Source: Sipunculus nudus (lineage: Eukaryota > Annelida > Sipuncula > Golfingiida > Sipunculidae). Taken from it: a stretch of 64,000 nucleotides of DNA. The notes beneath the pieces were generated by a model. It was given only the letters and a program-made list of their open reading frames with translations, had not been told where the DNA came from and made no database searches. The DNA is taken from NCBI GenBank assembly GCA_026874595.1, contig CM049306.1, positions 38,876,019 through 38,940,018 of the forward strand, in the 5' to 3' direction. The position numbers and the translations under genes are program-made. Below, piece after piece: positions 33,501-47,075 of the stretch; within the stretch, counting starts at the first letter, position 1; the number at the start of each line of letters is the position of its first letter.

Positions 33501-35799
33501 TTAACTTAAAATCTGATTTATAGAATAATATAGGCCCCTATGCTTCATACCCAAAAACAGATTTTGTGTCTCGCTGTTCGCCGATTTTTCCCCGTCTTTC
33601 TTATATCTCCTATTAGTAAATAAGATTTTTTTTTTATCAGGATGACTTCATTGGATGTGCATAATTATAAATAATCGATTGTGATCGAATATGCAAACAT
33701 TGAATCGATTTGATAATTATGAAAGAAAACTACCAATCATCGACATAATCGATAAATTGGAACACCACTATATAAATATTATAATATAATTGGAACACAA
33801 CTTATTTAAGGCAATAAATTTTAAATTATATTTAGGTATAGGCCTACCCAAGGACAAATGGAATTCATGTACAAATAAAAAATATTCAATTTTTCAGAAA
33901 CAAGATTTCTCATAAATTAGAAAATAGTTCAAGAAATATTGATAAACCTGGACAAAAAATTGTACGCTCCGTTGTTGTTAAGAAGAGCATTTATTAAAAT
34001 TTTTGCAAGGAAAGTTTAATTTTTTTTCAATTTCACTGAAAATGTTAATATAAGAAGAATGTATATTGTACATTCGTATATAATTTAACTAAGGAATTCA
34101 CCCTTATCATCAGCAAATGACAATGTTCTATACATGTATACAACATTTTTTTGCAGATTTGTAGCAGCGGAATATCTTAGTACGAGATAAGTTTTAAATA
34201 GAATAGCACACTAAAGAAAGGTTATATTGAGTCATATCATAAAGTTAAAAGGAAACACCTACTTTGTTTTTAACCACGACCTTTTCATGTTCACGAGATT
34301 CATTTCATACCTGTTCTCTTAGAATGACCCGCATGCAGCAGACGATCAGCACCCGCGTGCTCATGGGAAGGGCTGTATTTCACGCGCTATCCTTCCTGGT
34401 GCGCCACCATACGTCTCTTTAAAAACTAGAGTTTATTCCAGTGGACCAAGTCTCATAGCTGGACATCCGTCCTCGGCTAAATAACGATAAGGCCAAATCA
34501 TGGCCTTGGGATACCGAGATTCACTTTAATTTTGACTTTACATAAATAATTTTTAAACATTTAATTATAACACTTTAAAGATTCTGTATAGTCGTCGACC
34601 ACTGCGAACAAACAGTACCGTACCTCCTGGGGGACGGGAGGCAGGAAGGCAGCTGCCCCTCCCCCCCCCCCCCCCCCCCCCAATCCGAAATCTGAGCATT
34701 CAGAGGCAAAAAAATGTTGATTGTATTTTCAAGAAAGTTCAATTTGACTGGTGACCATCACTCAGTTACCCTTAAGCCACGTTAATAAAAGCAAGCAATT
34801 ATGTTTGGCCTATAAGCTTGTATTATAAGACAAATACCCACAGAAATAGAAATAAAGCATGTTTTTCTTTTAAATTTCCACAACGTCGCAGGGTGATTCC
34901 ATCTCCTCCTACCCCACCCCCTCGGGTGCTTCGCCTCTTCGTTATGCTTTGCTCTGACAAAGCATTTGCGCCCCCTCCCCCCCCCCCCCCCCCGACTCTG
35001 GTGATGGCTCTGACAAATATGGGATCAAATAGGCAATAATAGGTTTAAAGGGGTAGAATATTATTTAAGATTTATAGCCCATATTCATCTCAGTTACATA
35101 TAATAGTTGTAACCGGTTTTTTTTTCTCGCCATTATTGAATGTTACATTTATACAGATAGATTGAAAAATAAACGATTAGTTAACGATAAGTGGACTCGG
35201 TTAATTGTATATGCCGTTTATTGAATTAATCTATTTCACATATAACGGTTTGGCACTTTTCCATTGTCACGCAACTCCCATGAGGTTTACACGCCTAGGA
35301 AATGCCCATGTTTTTAGTCTTGACGTGTCGGAGGCGATGCTGACTGCATGTTTTCCCAAAATTTCTTAAGCATTTTACATTATGACTCGAAGGGGTTTAT
35401 CGTAGAGTCATTTACAAGAAGCCGTACCATTGTATCCAGCGGTTGATTACGCCATTTATCGTAATTAGAATGTAACTGATCTTAAATTGCGAATTAATAA
35501 ACGGGTAAAACGTATTACTAAGGTAACAACTAACCTGAGGTATTCATTAACTGAAGTGGCTCCATATCATATCGTGTGTTATAAGATATCAGGTAGCCCT
35601 CGAACGCTCTTTAGACTGTCATGGTTCATGACACAGAATAGATTAGAAGGTCAGGCACCCTTCTGTGTTTTCTGGTTGATGACTGATCTCTTTGTAGCAA
35701 GGCAAGATTTATGTATAGTTCATGGGATCCAAGATCCAAATGTGGGGAAGCAGAGCATAGATCTACAATTTGTAAGCGAACTGATATTTATATATTTTT
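33501..35799. other. intergenic, simple sequence only
   Basis: AT-rich, with long C tracts at about 34660-34681 and 34976-34993. No gene supported; Pro-rich open frames are artefacts of the C tracts. Confidence 0.5.
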
Positions 35800-35804
35800 A
35801 AGAC

Positions 35805-36011
35805 CAGAAGCGGATCCAGAGGGGCGGGGTCCAGGTGGTCCGGACTCCCCCCCCCCCCCTTTTCAACCGAAGCAAATTTTAAAGGGGTTTTAGACGTAAT
35901 TTTGCGGCCTGGACCCCCCCCCCCCTTTTCCAGACCTGATCTTTTTTTTTAGGAATTTCATTAGTCCTCCTGGGTTGGACCCCCTTTTCCTAAATCCTGG
36001 ATCCGCCCCTG
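35805..36011 (+). mobile_element. CAGRRGCGGATCC MITE-like element, copy A
   Basis: Inverted ends CAGAAGCGGATCC and GGATCCGCCCCTG, flanked on both sides by AAGAC (35800-35804, 36012-36016). The interior 'tagtcctcctgggttggacc' is shared with the other copies. Two poly-C tracts. The best preserved of five copies; superfamily uncertain. Confidence 0.8.
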
Positions 36012-36070
36012 AAGACGGTGTTATTGTTAAATTGTTGCCATAAATAAATTTTATTTGGATATTCCTTGGA

Positions 36071-36073
<3 letters not shown>

Positions 36074-36135
<62 letters not shown>
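36074..36135. repeat. (AT)n microsatellite
   Basis: 31 alternating AT units, 60 bp beyond MITE copy A. Confidence 0.97.
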
Positions 36136-36139
<4 letters not shown>

Positions 36140-36334
36140 TACATATCAAAGTGTTAAGAGTTACATGAATATTAATTTTAAATTGAAGTAAGATAAATTG
36201 ACGAAACTCAGACCCTGCATTAGTACAATCGGTGGTGTATAGAAGCTCCGACAGCTAGCGTTGGCTGGCCTGTTTTTTATGTTTTTTTAAATGACATTGA
36301 AGCTTTGGTATCTCATTAAGTCATATTTGAAACA

Positions 36335-36533
36335 GACTGAACCCCTCCCTTTTTCATCCGCCACAACCTTTTTTAAGGATTTCAGACAATTTTTTGCGAC
36401 CTGGATCACCCCCCCCCCCCCCCACACACACACACACACCTTTTTCCGGATCTGTCTGGGGACCTTTTTTAGGTTTTAGCAATAGTCCTCCTGGGTTGGA
36501 CCCTTTTTATCTAAATCCTGATTCCGCCACTGG
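36335..36533 (+). mobile_element. CAGRRGCGGATCC MITE-like element, copy B
   Basis: Shares 'tttcagacaattttttgcgacctgga' and 'tcctcctgggttggaccc' with copy A; ends 'gattccgccactg'. The left terminus is degraded. A C tract followed by (CA)n sits where copy A has poly-C. Confidence 0.7.
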
Positions 36534-37050
36534 TGTTGATATTCGTAAAGAATAATGAATACCTCAAGCATGGGGGACAAAACTGCTAAGACAAATCACC
36601 AAGATTTTCTTCAGAACTGATATTTACACCAAGAAATGGGAAATTATTAAGTAGATTATTATTTGTCAAACTGCTAGAGTTCTGCTCTTCGAGGACAGTT
36701 TGGAGGGTAGTTTAAAAAGCCTACCAGAACGCACAGAACTGGGGTTACATGTCACGTTAGATAATCTTTCGTTAAACAGCGAGCAGTTATATCAGCCATA
36801 TTCTTTACAGTTTTCACAAATCTCCTCCTTTGTAAACTGCGTAATTCAAACTATAAAGACCCCTTTGCTGGTCCACATTTACTGGGTGTCCTATGCAGGG
36901 AGATGATATTTGTTTATTTTATCACTACCCTTTGAAGCTACAAAAAATTATTTGTTTGAATAACAGCTATGAATGTTTTAGTTTTAATCCTGAAAAAAAA
37001 AACAATTTATAGTGTTCGAGGACTTGTGATAGGACTTGTAAGACAGTGGA
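36534..37050. other. intergenic, nothing supported
   Basis: No recognised gene or repeat. Confidence 0.4.
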
Positions 37051-37053
37051 GAT

Positions 37054-37180
37054 ACCGGCTTCCGTTGCTCAAAGGTAAAGCACAGGACTAAAAGCCGGGA
37101 GATCTTGAGGTCGAATTTCAGCCGAGGCCCACAGATGCAGTAGTCACCAGGCCTGGTTAACACCGAGATATAAAATGAGA
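37054..37180 (+). mobile_element. tRNA-related SINE fragment
   Basis: 'GTTGCTCAAAGGTAAAGCAC' resembles a tRNA D-arm/A box and 'GAGGTCGAATTTC' a B box with one change. Spacing between them (about 40 nt) fits a tRNA-like head. The acceptor stem does not pair well, so it is a SINE or tRNA pseudogene and not a tRNA gene. Confidence 0.55.
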
Positions 37181-38033
37181 GGAAGCGTGTGATATTTCCC
37201 TGTCAATTAGCTAGAAACCGGGATGTAATTCTGCAGATGAAATATATAGTTAAGCAAGCAATCAAGTGTTCCCTGTCATTACAATTAGGAGCTGGGGTGC
37301 GGCCAAAGCTATTCTATATGAGTCGGCTGGTAATAGTCCCCAAAAAGCACTACACAGGGCAGAATTCTATGCTGACTTAAAATAAGACTCATGTGTCACG
37401 CCTTGAAGGAATGCACAGGCTTTGAATAGTTTTTCAAGGTTTTCATTCCTACAGCTGAGGCCAGGTCAGACATTTTGTCTCTTCTTATAGGAGCCTTTCG
37501 TCCTGTCGTTTGTAAGAAATGAAAGTTGACATTGCTGGGAAATATCTTGATGACTCCGGGCAGAATGTATCTAAATTACGCATAGATTCTGCATTCTTGT
37601 TCAGTTTAAATTATGAAGGTTTTCTTAAATCCATATTTGGCAGGATATTAACTTTTTCACGAATGTCGAAAAGTTGTTTTGGAATTGAAGATGAGTGCAG
37701 TCTATTTCACCGGATTAAGATTTTCAGGACGTTATGGTTAACGTTATCTTAAGTTTTATGAATACTAATAGAAATTATATACACATTATGAAGTCATGGT
37801 ACACGCTTATATATAAGCACGTTCATTAATTTTCATGCAATGTGTTATGCACATGATTTCTTTGTCAATCTCCAGCAGTGGAGGAAATAAAGGATATCAT
37901 CATAGACCGTGTAGCAGATACAACTCCGAAGTAATACAGTCTATGCTGGCCCGGAATAGGGTTAGGGGAGGGAGGGAAGCATGCACTCGAAAAAAAAAAA
38001 CGCCTAAATGCAATCCATTGGAATTTAAGCAGA

Positions 38034-38039
38034 TTTATT
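38034..38039 (-). terminator. possible poly(A) signal of the secreted-protein gene
   Basis: AATAAA on the minus strand, about 225 bases past the stop codon at 38262. Confidence 0.45.
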
Positions 38040-38261
38040 GTTTAAAAAATAATAGTATTTTAATTTCAACATTGCGTCTCTGTATTTTTAAATAAATGGA
38101 GATCGCCACCGTGTGCATTATACATAGAACAGACTATATGTTGTTGCGTTTATACAGAGACATCCTTATGTAAAACCAGCCCGGTCTGTTCTGTGATCAG
38201 GCTCTATTGATCAAGACTGATTGACACATCAACAGTGGCTCCAGTATCACCCGTCTCCTTC

Positions 38262-38506
38262 TTATTTCATTTTGGAGAGGAGGGCTTCCAGGACACGCTT
38301 GACGGCTTCACGGTTAGCACTGTTGAGTCCGCCCTTCATGAGGGCTGGTCTCTTGTCTTCACCCTCCTCCTCACCCTCATCCTCGCTGCTGCTCTTACCC
38401 TTTCTACCCTTTCCACCCTTGCGTCCCTTGCCACTGGGTCCTTTTCCCTCTCCGCTCTGTTCACCTTCCTTCTGCTCGAGCATAGATTTCAAGCTGGGCA
38501 GTTCTC
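38262..38506 (-). CDS. secreted protein exon 10 and stop
   Basis: Acceptor TTTAG. Encodes ELPSLKSMLEQKEGEQSGEG, the basic GKGRKGGKGRKGK run, an acidic SSSEDEGEEEGED patch, a KR site and a helical end (REAVKRVLEALLSKMK). Ends TAA. Confidence 0.9.
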
Positions 38507-41500
38507 CTAAAGGTATGAATTAATATTATCTATATTTATCGATATTGTCTTCATGTGACCGAAACAGATTGACAACAGTATGCAAGGCGGGATCATTGAC
38601 ACTACAACTATATCTTATAAAGATATACAGGTAAGCACGTGCAGGCCCTGACCGTTATAATGGTTGAACTATCGGACCCTGTCATACTGCTTAAAATGGC
38701 GATTAAACATGCAGTTTGAAGACACCTTTGCCTCTTGTATTATATGTAAGAAAAAAAAGCAATATTGCTTGTAAGGGTTGCAGATAACACTCAAACGATG
38801 GGTCTACAATTATTAATTTTGATTTGACGTCACAGGCTCAGAGCTTTGCTTTCTCATTCGGAATGCGACAGCCATATTTATAACCACTAAATAACTTTGG
38901 AGCCTTTGTAAATCACGAAATATGAAATATAATTCAGTTACGGAGTGCTTGCATATTGTGTAATATGCTACCCACGTTGCTTGCCACTGCTATCTGGAGT
39001 TTAATGTGTGAAACTAACAATCTTATTGAGAAATTTCTGTAATCTCCTTAATAAAGGGCGGGTCATTATTAAACCAACAGACGTTGGACTTATAATGAAG
39101 ATTGCAAAAAAATATTAGCGGAATCGATTGGTTATTAGCAATGATTGTATTATCGAAAAAAAAATACTCGTTTATCAGGATATGTATATAGTGAACATGA
39201 TACCCACCAGTAGCGTACAGGTGTTTGACGGCCTCTCCTACTTTGAACAACATCTCGGTATCCTTGTACACACGGCCCATGTCGACGAGCACCTTGGTGA
39301 TGCCACGGCCAACGTCGTTTGGATCAGTATCCTCTGAAAATATTTAAAAGTACCACTGTAAGTCGTAAGTCTATGTTATTATATCATATATACCATTCAG
39401 AAATAAAACAAGAGAACAACACTGAGTTCTTTTGTTTTCATAAATTTATTAAGGTCAATTTATTGTGGAACAAGAACGTTACTCATATAATGACGTTAGA
39501 CTGGAACGGTCGTTGCAACGATTAAGATTTGATTGCGATTTTAGATAGAGCCATCAAACTTGCTCAACTTAGAACAGGTACTGTCACCTAGCGGCAATTT
39601 ATATAACTAATCTACAGCTCTCTAACCGACAATTTAATGTGCCACAACATTTCAAAGTTTCACATCAGTGCATCACGTTTGTTCAGAAATCACCGAACAC
39701 TTGCAGCCGGTTGTCTTTTCCTTGTTCAGTTATATATTCTATATGTTGACAAAAGATTCTGGCAAATAATATCTTTTGAGAATGACACAATTAATATGAC
39801 ATGGTCTGTCCTTTTTCCTCATGGGTGGGTGCAATTCTCTCTCTGTTCAACATTCAGTTTAACGAGAGGAAATGGCTCTCCTGGATGAACAAGTTAATTT
39901 CGCGGAATTTATGATGAATTGTACGTGTGCTAAATAATTACATACATTTCATATTCTCTCGTTATTTGGGTTCAAATTCGCGATATTCGTGAAAAGTAAG
40001 TTTCGCCAAATAAATCAAACGTGCGTGAATAATACAGTTAAACAGCCATCTATAATACAGCACAAATATTCACTCGTATACTTAACCTATACATTTAGTG
40101 TCAAAAGGCAAGAGATTTATACAATATTAAATTTAAGATATATTATTAGTCAATAATGAACAAGAATCGACGCTCCGAGGTTCGTTGTTCCCTTTTGTTT
40201 CTCGTCAAATTAAGATTTTGCATAAATCTTAAATCGTTAACATTCTAACGGATATTCTGTTTATAAAGGCCACTATGGTCAGATCGAAAAAAGAACCCTC
40301 GCAAAATAATGTTAAAGGTGAATATCGGGACCATTGATCCCCGCGAATATGGAGCAAACCACAATGTGGCATATGGAACACAGACGAGCAGGTACAGGGT
40401 ATTATGCTTACCGTCGACTGGGCCGGCAGCCTGCACGTCAGCGCCCACGTTCTTAACCTCATCAATAATGCAGACAAGATCATCCACGAAGGCATTCAGA
40501 ACCTCAAGTTTATTCAGAGCCTCAGACATAGCCTGGTTCTTAGCCTTAGCCTCATGGACTGAAACGAAAAAATAAGCACTGTTATCTATTCCAAATAAAA
40601 GGTAGCATGCACCATTCGAATAATGACCTACACTCATTAATGTATTTAAGTCATTTTTTTCCGTCACACCGATGTACACATGTACATTCGATCATATCAG
40701 TATGATTGTCTCCTCTCATGATGACATATATAAATGGTTTGGTTTACACAAATATATTCGTTAACGAGTAACAGTGATCAAATACAAAGGACGCTCAAGT
40801 TCTTGTATCCCCACATCTTGCGTGTTTTACGACAGTTTTTTTGTTCAATTTTAAAATGTAGGATAATTCAACATATGATTATCTTTATGATAATTCCGCG
40901 TTTGCTTCTCTAGCGCCATCTAGAGTTATTTAATGGAAACATGATATAGCATATAACCACCGAGGGGAGAGGGGGTGTTCGTCATACACAAAAACCTTCA
41001 GTTTGTCTCATCAGTATAATGGTAATACTAGTGACCAAGTTACGTGGTAAGATTCATACTTGATAAATGACTTGATAAAGGACTGATACATAAAAATCTT
41101 CCAAGCTTGATAACTAGATAGTGTATTGTGTAGAGTGAACCCTTACCAATACCACCACCTGCGGGACCATCTGCAGGGGCGGATCTAGGATTAAGGAAAA
41201 GGGGGGGGGGGGGGGTCCAAGTCCAACCCCAGGAGGACTAATGAAAACCTAAAAAAAAGGGTCCCCAGGTCCTTAAAAAAGGGGGGGGGGGGTCCAGGCT
41301 AAAAAATCCTGAACCCCCCCCCCCCCCTCCCGCCCCCCATTCCGCTTCTGAGCTGATGTGGTCACAATAGCGGGAAGGTCTGTCATGTTAACGTTAGTGG
41401 GAGCTTGTTATGATGGTTACATTAGTCCGGGACCAATAAAGTGATCGTCTTAGAGGGGTTATCGCGGCAGATGGATGGTCGTCAGGGGAGATTCTACTGC

Positions 41501-44500
41501 ACAAACTTTTATCAAAAATGATCGTAAACATCACCTACCTGTAATGACGAAAAGTTTAGCCAGGTTACGGCATCCATACTGTGTCTTCTTAAAGTTTCTC
41601 ACACCTGGTGTAAGTAGAACATGAATAAAATAAGTGATTATTTTATACAATTTTGAAAATACATAAAATCAGATGCACAGCCTTATATGTATTCATTCTC
41701 TTTAACGTAAAAGTCTTTAGATTTGTTTTATTCGAAAAATAACTCTGACACATATTTACTCGCTCGTTTTTAATTGTCTTTACCAAATTTTAAACAGTTA
41801 CTGCAAGGAGAATTTTATTTAAAGTAATGGAAATCTATGGAACTAAAAATTTTATATGCAGTGTATTCGATATCACAAAATAAATTTAGCTTATCATGAA
41901 AACAATGTGATATCAATATGATATCCCCATGTGACGTAACAGAGGTTGACTCAATAGGTCACCCAGCAACTACAATGGGTAAAACCATTGTGGCATCATC
42001 TATTTAAACATCTAATGTCGTATATAGTCTATATGTAATTGCCACAATAACATTGACCTAAAATGGAATTTAGGTGCAATGTACATAATTATTTTGTCAG
42101 AAAATCCAAAAGCACTTCTGTCCTGTCGTTCATAAAATGTTGGAAAGATTAAGATTATTGCAGAAATCGCAGGAAAAGAAACAGGTGTACAGGGGACGAA
42201 ATCCATTTACTCAAGAACCTACCGAACATCTCGATACGGATCAGTGTCTGGAAGAGTTTTCCCATGGCACATTTGGACTCTTTGCCAAGTTGCCCGAAGG
42301 TGCTTGCAACAACTGCCTCAAGTCCGGCAGCAGCTGTAAAATAGACAATAAGATATATTGGTATTATTGATATACTTTAGACCCACCCATAAAAATCTTG
42401 AACAAGAAAGGGTACAAGCCTATACTTCTCTTTATGTTTTCAAAGTCATTTATTCATTCATCCAATTAATAACTCCCCTATTCCTGGTACTCATTGGAAT
42501 TAACGTCATATTTTATCATTGTTTATACTTGAAAGAATTGTTGTCATATATATTACTACTAAGCATTCGCTTGAATCCTGGCTAACCAACCATGACCAAC
42601 GTTTTACCCTGTCCTATCTTTTTTATTGTTATTTAAAGCTACGTGATAGAGGAAAGAGTCATATTCTTTTAAGTACACCAATCTGCCCAGAATCGTACTC
42701 ATGACATTTAAGACCGTCCTGTTATGGAATTGTGGGTAATGGTATCCATTCTCCCACAATGCACTTGGTTTTCGACACACACTTATGGCGCAGAATACAA
42801 GTTGCTATTAAATATGTTAGATTCGAATTGTTTCAAGGCCAAGTCCGTGTAGACTATGTAGTTGAATGTCTTGTGATAAGGAATTGGTTTAAAAAGTTTC
42901 ATTTGGTAACGAAGTACAGGCGAACTGTAGAAAGAAAGTTTATTTTATGACGTATTTTTATTTTGAATTTTGACAGTTAAGGTGAGTAGTCTTGGCCGTC
43001 CAACATTTCTGAAATGGATAAGGAATATTTTGTGTGGAATGGGCCACTTGCGGACTATGAATGCCTTACTTTCTTCGCTGGGGTTCTCTTTTGTGGCCAC
43101 GGCGGCGTCTCTCAGACCAGACATCTTTTTGTTGGCGTTGCTCATGAACTCCTTCAGCTTCTCCAGTTGTCCCTGCAGGCCATCAGGTGTAACTGTAAAC
43201 AAATACATGTACGGTGTTTAAACGACAATCCTCTCACTGAAAGTCAGACAAATATTTATTTAAGAATAATCTAATCTTGTTTGGTTTTCTGTGTTAACTA
43301 AAATGTAGTTTTGTTAAAATGTAACTTTTTTAATGTGGGTAACTCTCAATCATAGAGGTTCCACTTCGTGTATATATATATATATATATCCCGTATAAAG
43401 ATTTATAGCATATTAGAAAAAGTATCCGTTTCCTTCACAACATTAATATATGAACTTCGCTTTCTGCTAGTATTAACAAGATTAATAGAGAATTGAGAAT
43501 GAAACAACACTTTCTTTCAATATTTAAAGGGATATCGAATAGAATAGTGAAAATCGAATCAAATGATATTAGCTCTCACAAGTTACAGACCTAAATAAAA
43601 CAGGTCAGAACATAGAGAAGAATAAGAAGTCACGTTATACCTTGGACATGGCTATAGTCTTCCTTGACGGATTCGTCGTTCTCGGCCTCGGCGGGATCGC
43701 GGAATTCACCACACTCGTGTTTGTGGTTGATGGCTTTGCTCATGAACTTCATGAAACCGATGAGTGCATCTCCCACATCTGGGCCTTTCCCGTCTTTTCC
43801 TTTTCCTTCGAAATCGGGCCTCTTTGGTCCTTCCTCACCTGTTCAATGACAAGTTTTGGAAAGTTCTACATTTTCTGCAAGTTTAATAGTATCTGCGCAT
43901 ACAAGCATCGAAAAGCGTGAAAATCGATTTTATATTTCAGTAATTCGGCGAATATTACCTACTGATACGTTAATATTGCTCTTGTCATTATGATACCAGA
44001 CCCATCTGCCTGAATTATAGAACTACTGCCGGACACAGCGATCAACTTAGCAATACTGCCATGGTATCAAGTATGCAGTATCCAGTATGAACTTCTTCCC
44101 TTTAATTATTTCTTTCCTTCAAAGGAAATTTACCGATGATAAAAATGAAATAGAAAACGACAAAACTGATAAATCTTCAAACACAACCGCAAGCTTGCAC
44201 TGGTAATCATTGCCGTAACTTCAACACCTAAATACACGCCACTGCTGACGCCCCCTCTGACGTCCCCTGATATACTGGACGTTTAAATATGTTAATTTAT
44301 TCAAATCTTTTCATGCTGCATACTTTCATCTTCACTCCCATCGGCATCAGGGTTTGGTTCAGGCAGTTCGGCATCAGATGGTGGAGCTACTTCTCCATCA
44401 CGTTTCTCCAAATCGTTCTGCAATAACAGACGGACACGATCTTAGAAATTGAATATACTTTATTACGGCACAGAATTTGGTTAATTCTAATGGTAATAAA

Positions 44501-47030
44501 TTTTATGACTTAAAAAAAACTACACGTATCAGCTGAATCGGATAATTTTGGATAAATGAATCAGAAACCTCAAATCCAGAATACGATGCAAGACATGCAG
44601 AGACACTCTACCTGACTCAAACTAATTGACTTATTTTGTTCACAAATTTGAAACATAACATTTTAGCCGATCTGATACGTGAAGCATTTAATTTAGTTTG
44701 TCCTGTTTATTTTATTTATTTATTTATTTTTGTTTATTCACTGCAGAACATCTTAAACAATCTAGTTGCATGCGGATGCATGGGTTTCATGTCTGGTACG
44801 TCTGGCTTTTGGTTTTCATTATAAAATTTTATGAATAGATTTCAATTAAATTTCGAGATAAGGTGAATCTTGAGGATAATTAGAGTTGTTTCATGTTTTT
44901 CGTTGATTCTTTTAAAAGCATAACTTTTGGGGGGCTTTTGCGGAAGTATGCGTTCTCTGAATTTTTTATTCAAACAGGACATACAAATTTTATCACTCTA
45001 TGTGTCAACCAGATAATATTTGGTTCGCAGTATTGCGAAGCGCTGAACCATATAGTCTGTATCTAATATAGGCAACAATGTTACCATGTTTGACAATAAT
45101 AATGTGACAGTTACTAGAAGGAATAATAAAAGGCATGCAGAAGAGTTAGGTGCCACACTAGCAGAAGTCTGCAAGTATCTAATAAAATGCCAAGATGGTA
45201 TTAGCAGGGAGTGTAGGGAGTATTCTGTTCGCTTCGATTATATTTTTATAACATAAGATAATTTCTATTGTTTATTATCTTTTTCTTTGTTTGTTCCATG
45301 CAATTTTATTTTTAAATGAACGTACGAACATTTGATTTATATGTATTTGTCTGTCTGTCTGTCTCTTTCTCCCTCCCTCTCTTTATTTTGTATCTATCTA
45401 TCTATCTTTCTTTCTTTTTTCTTTCTTTCTTTCTTTTTATCTTTCTATCTTTCTTTCTTTCTTTACTTCTGACACTACATGGAAATTTTATCTGCACTTC
45501 AATTATAGGCGCATAATTAAGGATTTACTCTAATTACTTATACAGGGTATTTTTATGGTTCCTTTTATTCTCATGTTTCTTATATTCTAATGTTCCTTTT
45601 ATTATCATGTTCCTCATATGCACATGTTCCTTATATTCTCATATTCCTTAGATTCTCATGTTCCTTATATTCTCATGTTCCTTATTTACTCATGTTCCTT
45701 ATATTCTCAGGTTTCCCTTAAATTTGCGCCCATGCCTATTGTGGTAAAGAAATGCAGAATCGCATTAAATCGCTCTATTCAACAATCTTACTTTCTAAAT
45801 CCTGATAGAAATTGTTACGTTTTTTATTTAGGACTCTTTCAAAATTAGGAACGAGAACCTAGCTTCCAATGTTATCACCGAAAATGTCAGTTTTAGTAAA
45901 ACAAAATAATACTTTACACGGTAGTAATCACTAATAAGGTTTTCTCAAAGAAAACTAAAGTAAAGAAAAGGCGGCTCTTTGTACGACTACAAAAGCTATG
46001 ACAGACCGAATGTATAATGTAAGCATTGTACATGCATGTACATGTAAAACAATAGACCAACCGAATTAGTCTTTCAGAGGTAAATGGGGTCATATAGGTT
46101 CACTAACTGTTTACTTGCTAATACTTTGATAACCAATGTCCAATTAGAAACAATGTGTGACCCACACTGAACAAACAACCGAGAGATCAGGCACTTTAAA
46201 GGGTGAATTCAGAGGGACTGTGTGGTTCTGTAAACGTAGCAGCAGACGACACCTGACCGTACGGTCCTCGTACTTGTCACGGCTTTATTCATGTTAAATT
46301 TGTTCAGTATACACCGTGCATGTTTGTTGGACCTCCAGGGGTCTTGTGTTTATGGTTACGGTTTGGATCGCCCTAGGTAAATAACGGCCAGAGCAGACCC
46401 CCTTATAATGCTGCCGCAGGTATGTTAACAATGACTTTCCTGAGTCACTGTTTACACAACATGACCCCCCCCCCCCCCCACACACACACACTTTTTATGC
46501 TCTTATTTCCAATGTTGGTAGATATAAGTAGAGTGTATTTGGGGATTGATACACATTATTTCATACAAATACAATTTTCATTTATTCGTCCGATATCAAA
46601 CAATTCCAACGCTTGTTAAATGCATGGACGACACCAAACTTTTACACTATCAACAGTTTTTTTTTTTTTTTCATTAACTGTGGAACATACACCTTAACCC
46701 TTAAGAACATAAATATCGAAGATCCACTTCATACTATATAATAAAAGAACAATTTTACTGAACAATTATTTTTTTTCATTTATTTTGCTGAATTGTTTGA
46801 TGTGTTACTTGCATGAACGATATCAAACATGAAGGACAGGCACCTTAAATCTGAAGATCATGAATAAGGTTGACCCATTACCATACTTACACCACTTATA
46901 TACATACACCACACAGATTAATAAAAGAACACTGCTACTGAAACAATAATTTTATTAATTTATTTGCTAAATTGTTTGGTTTATAATTATTCATAGATAT
47001 ATTTATATATATATGTATATATCTAGATAA

Positions 47031-47075
<45 letters not shown>

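Noticed and set aside
37054-37130. Possible tRNA gene
   Set aside because: A and B boxes are recognisable but the acceptor and anticodon stems do not pair properly; better explained as a SINE head or pseudogene.
40245-40679. 144-codon minus-strand open frame
   Set aside because: It is exon 8 of the secreted-protein gene with read-through into both introns; the splice sites define the true coding part.
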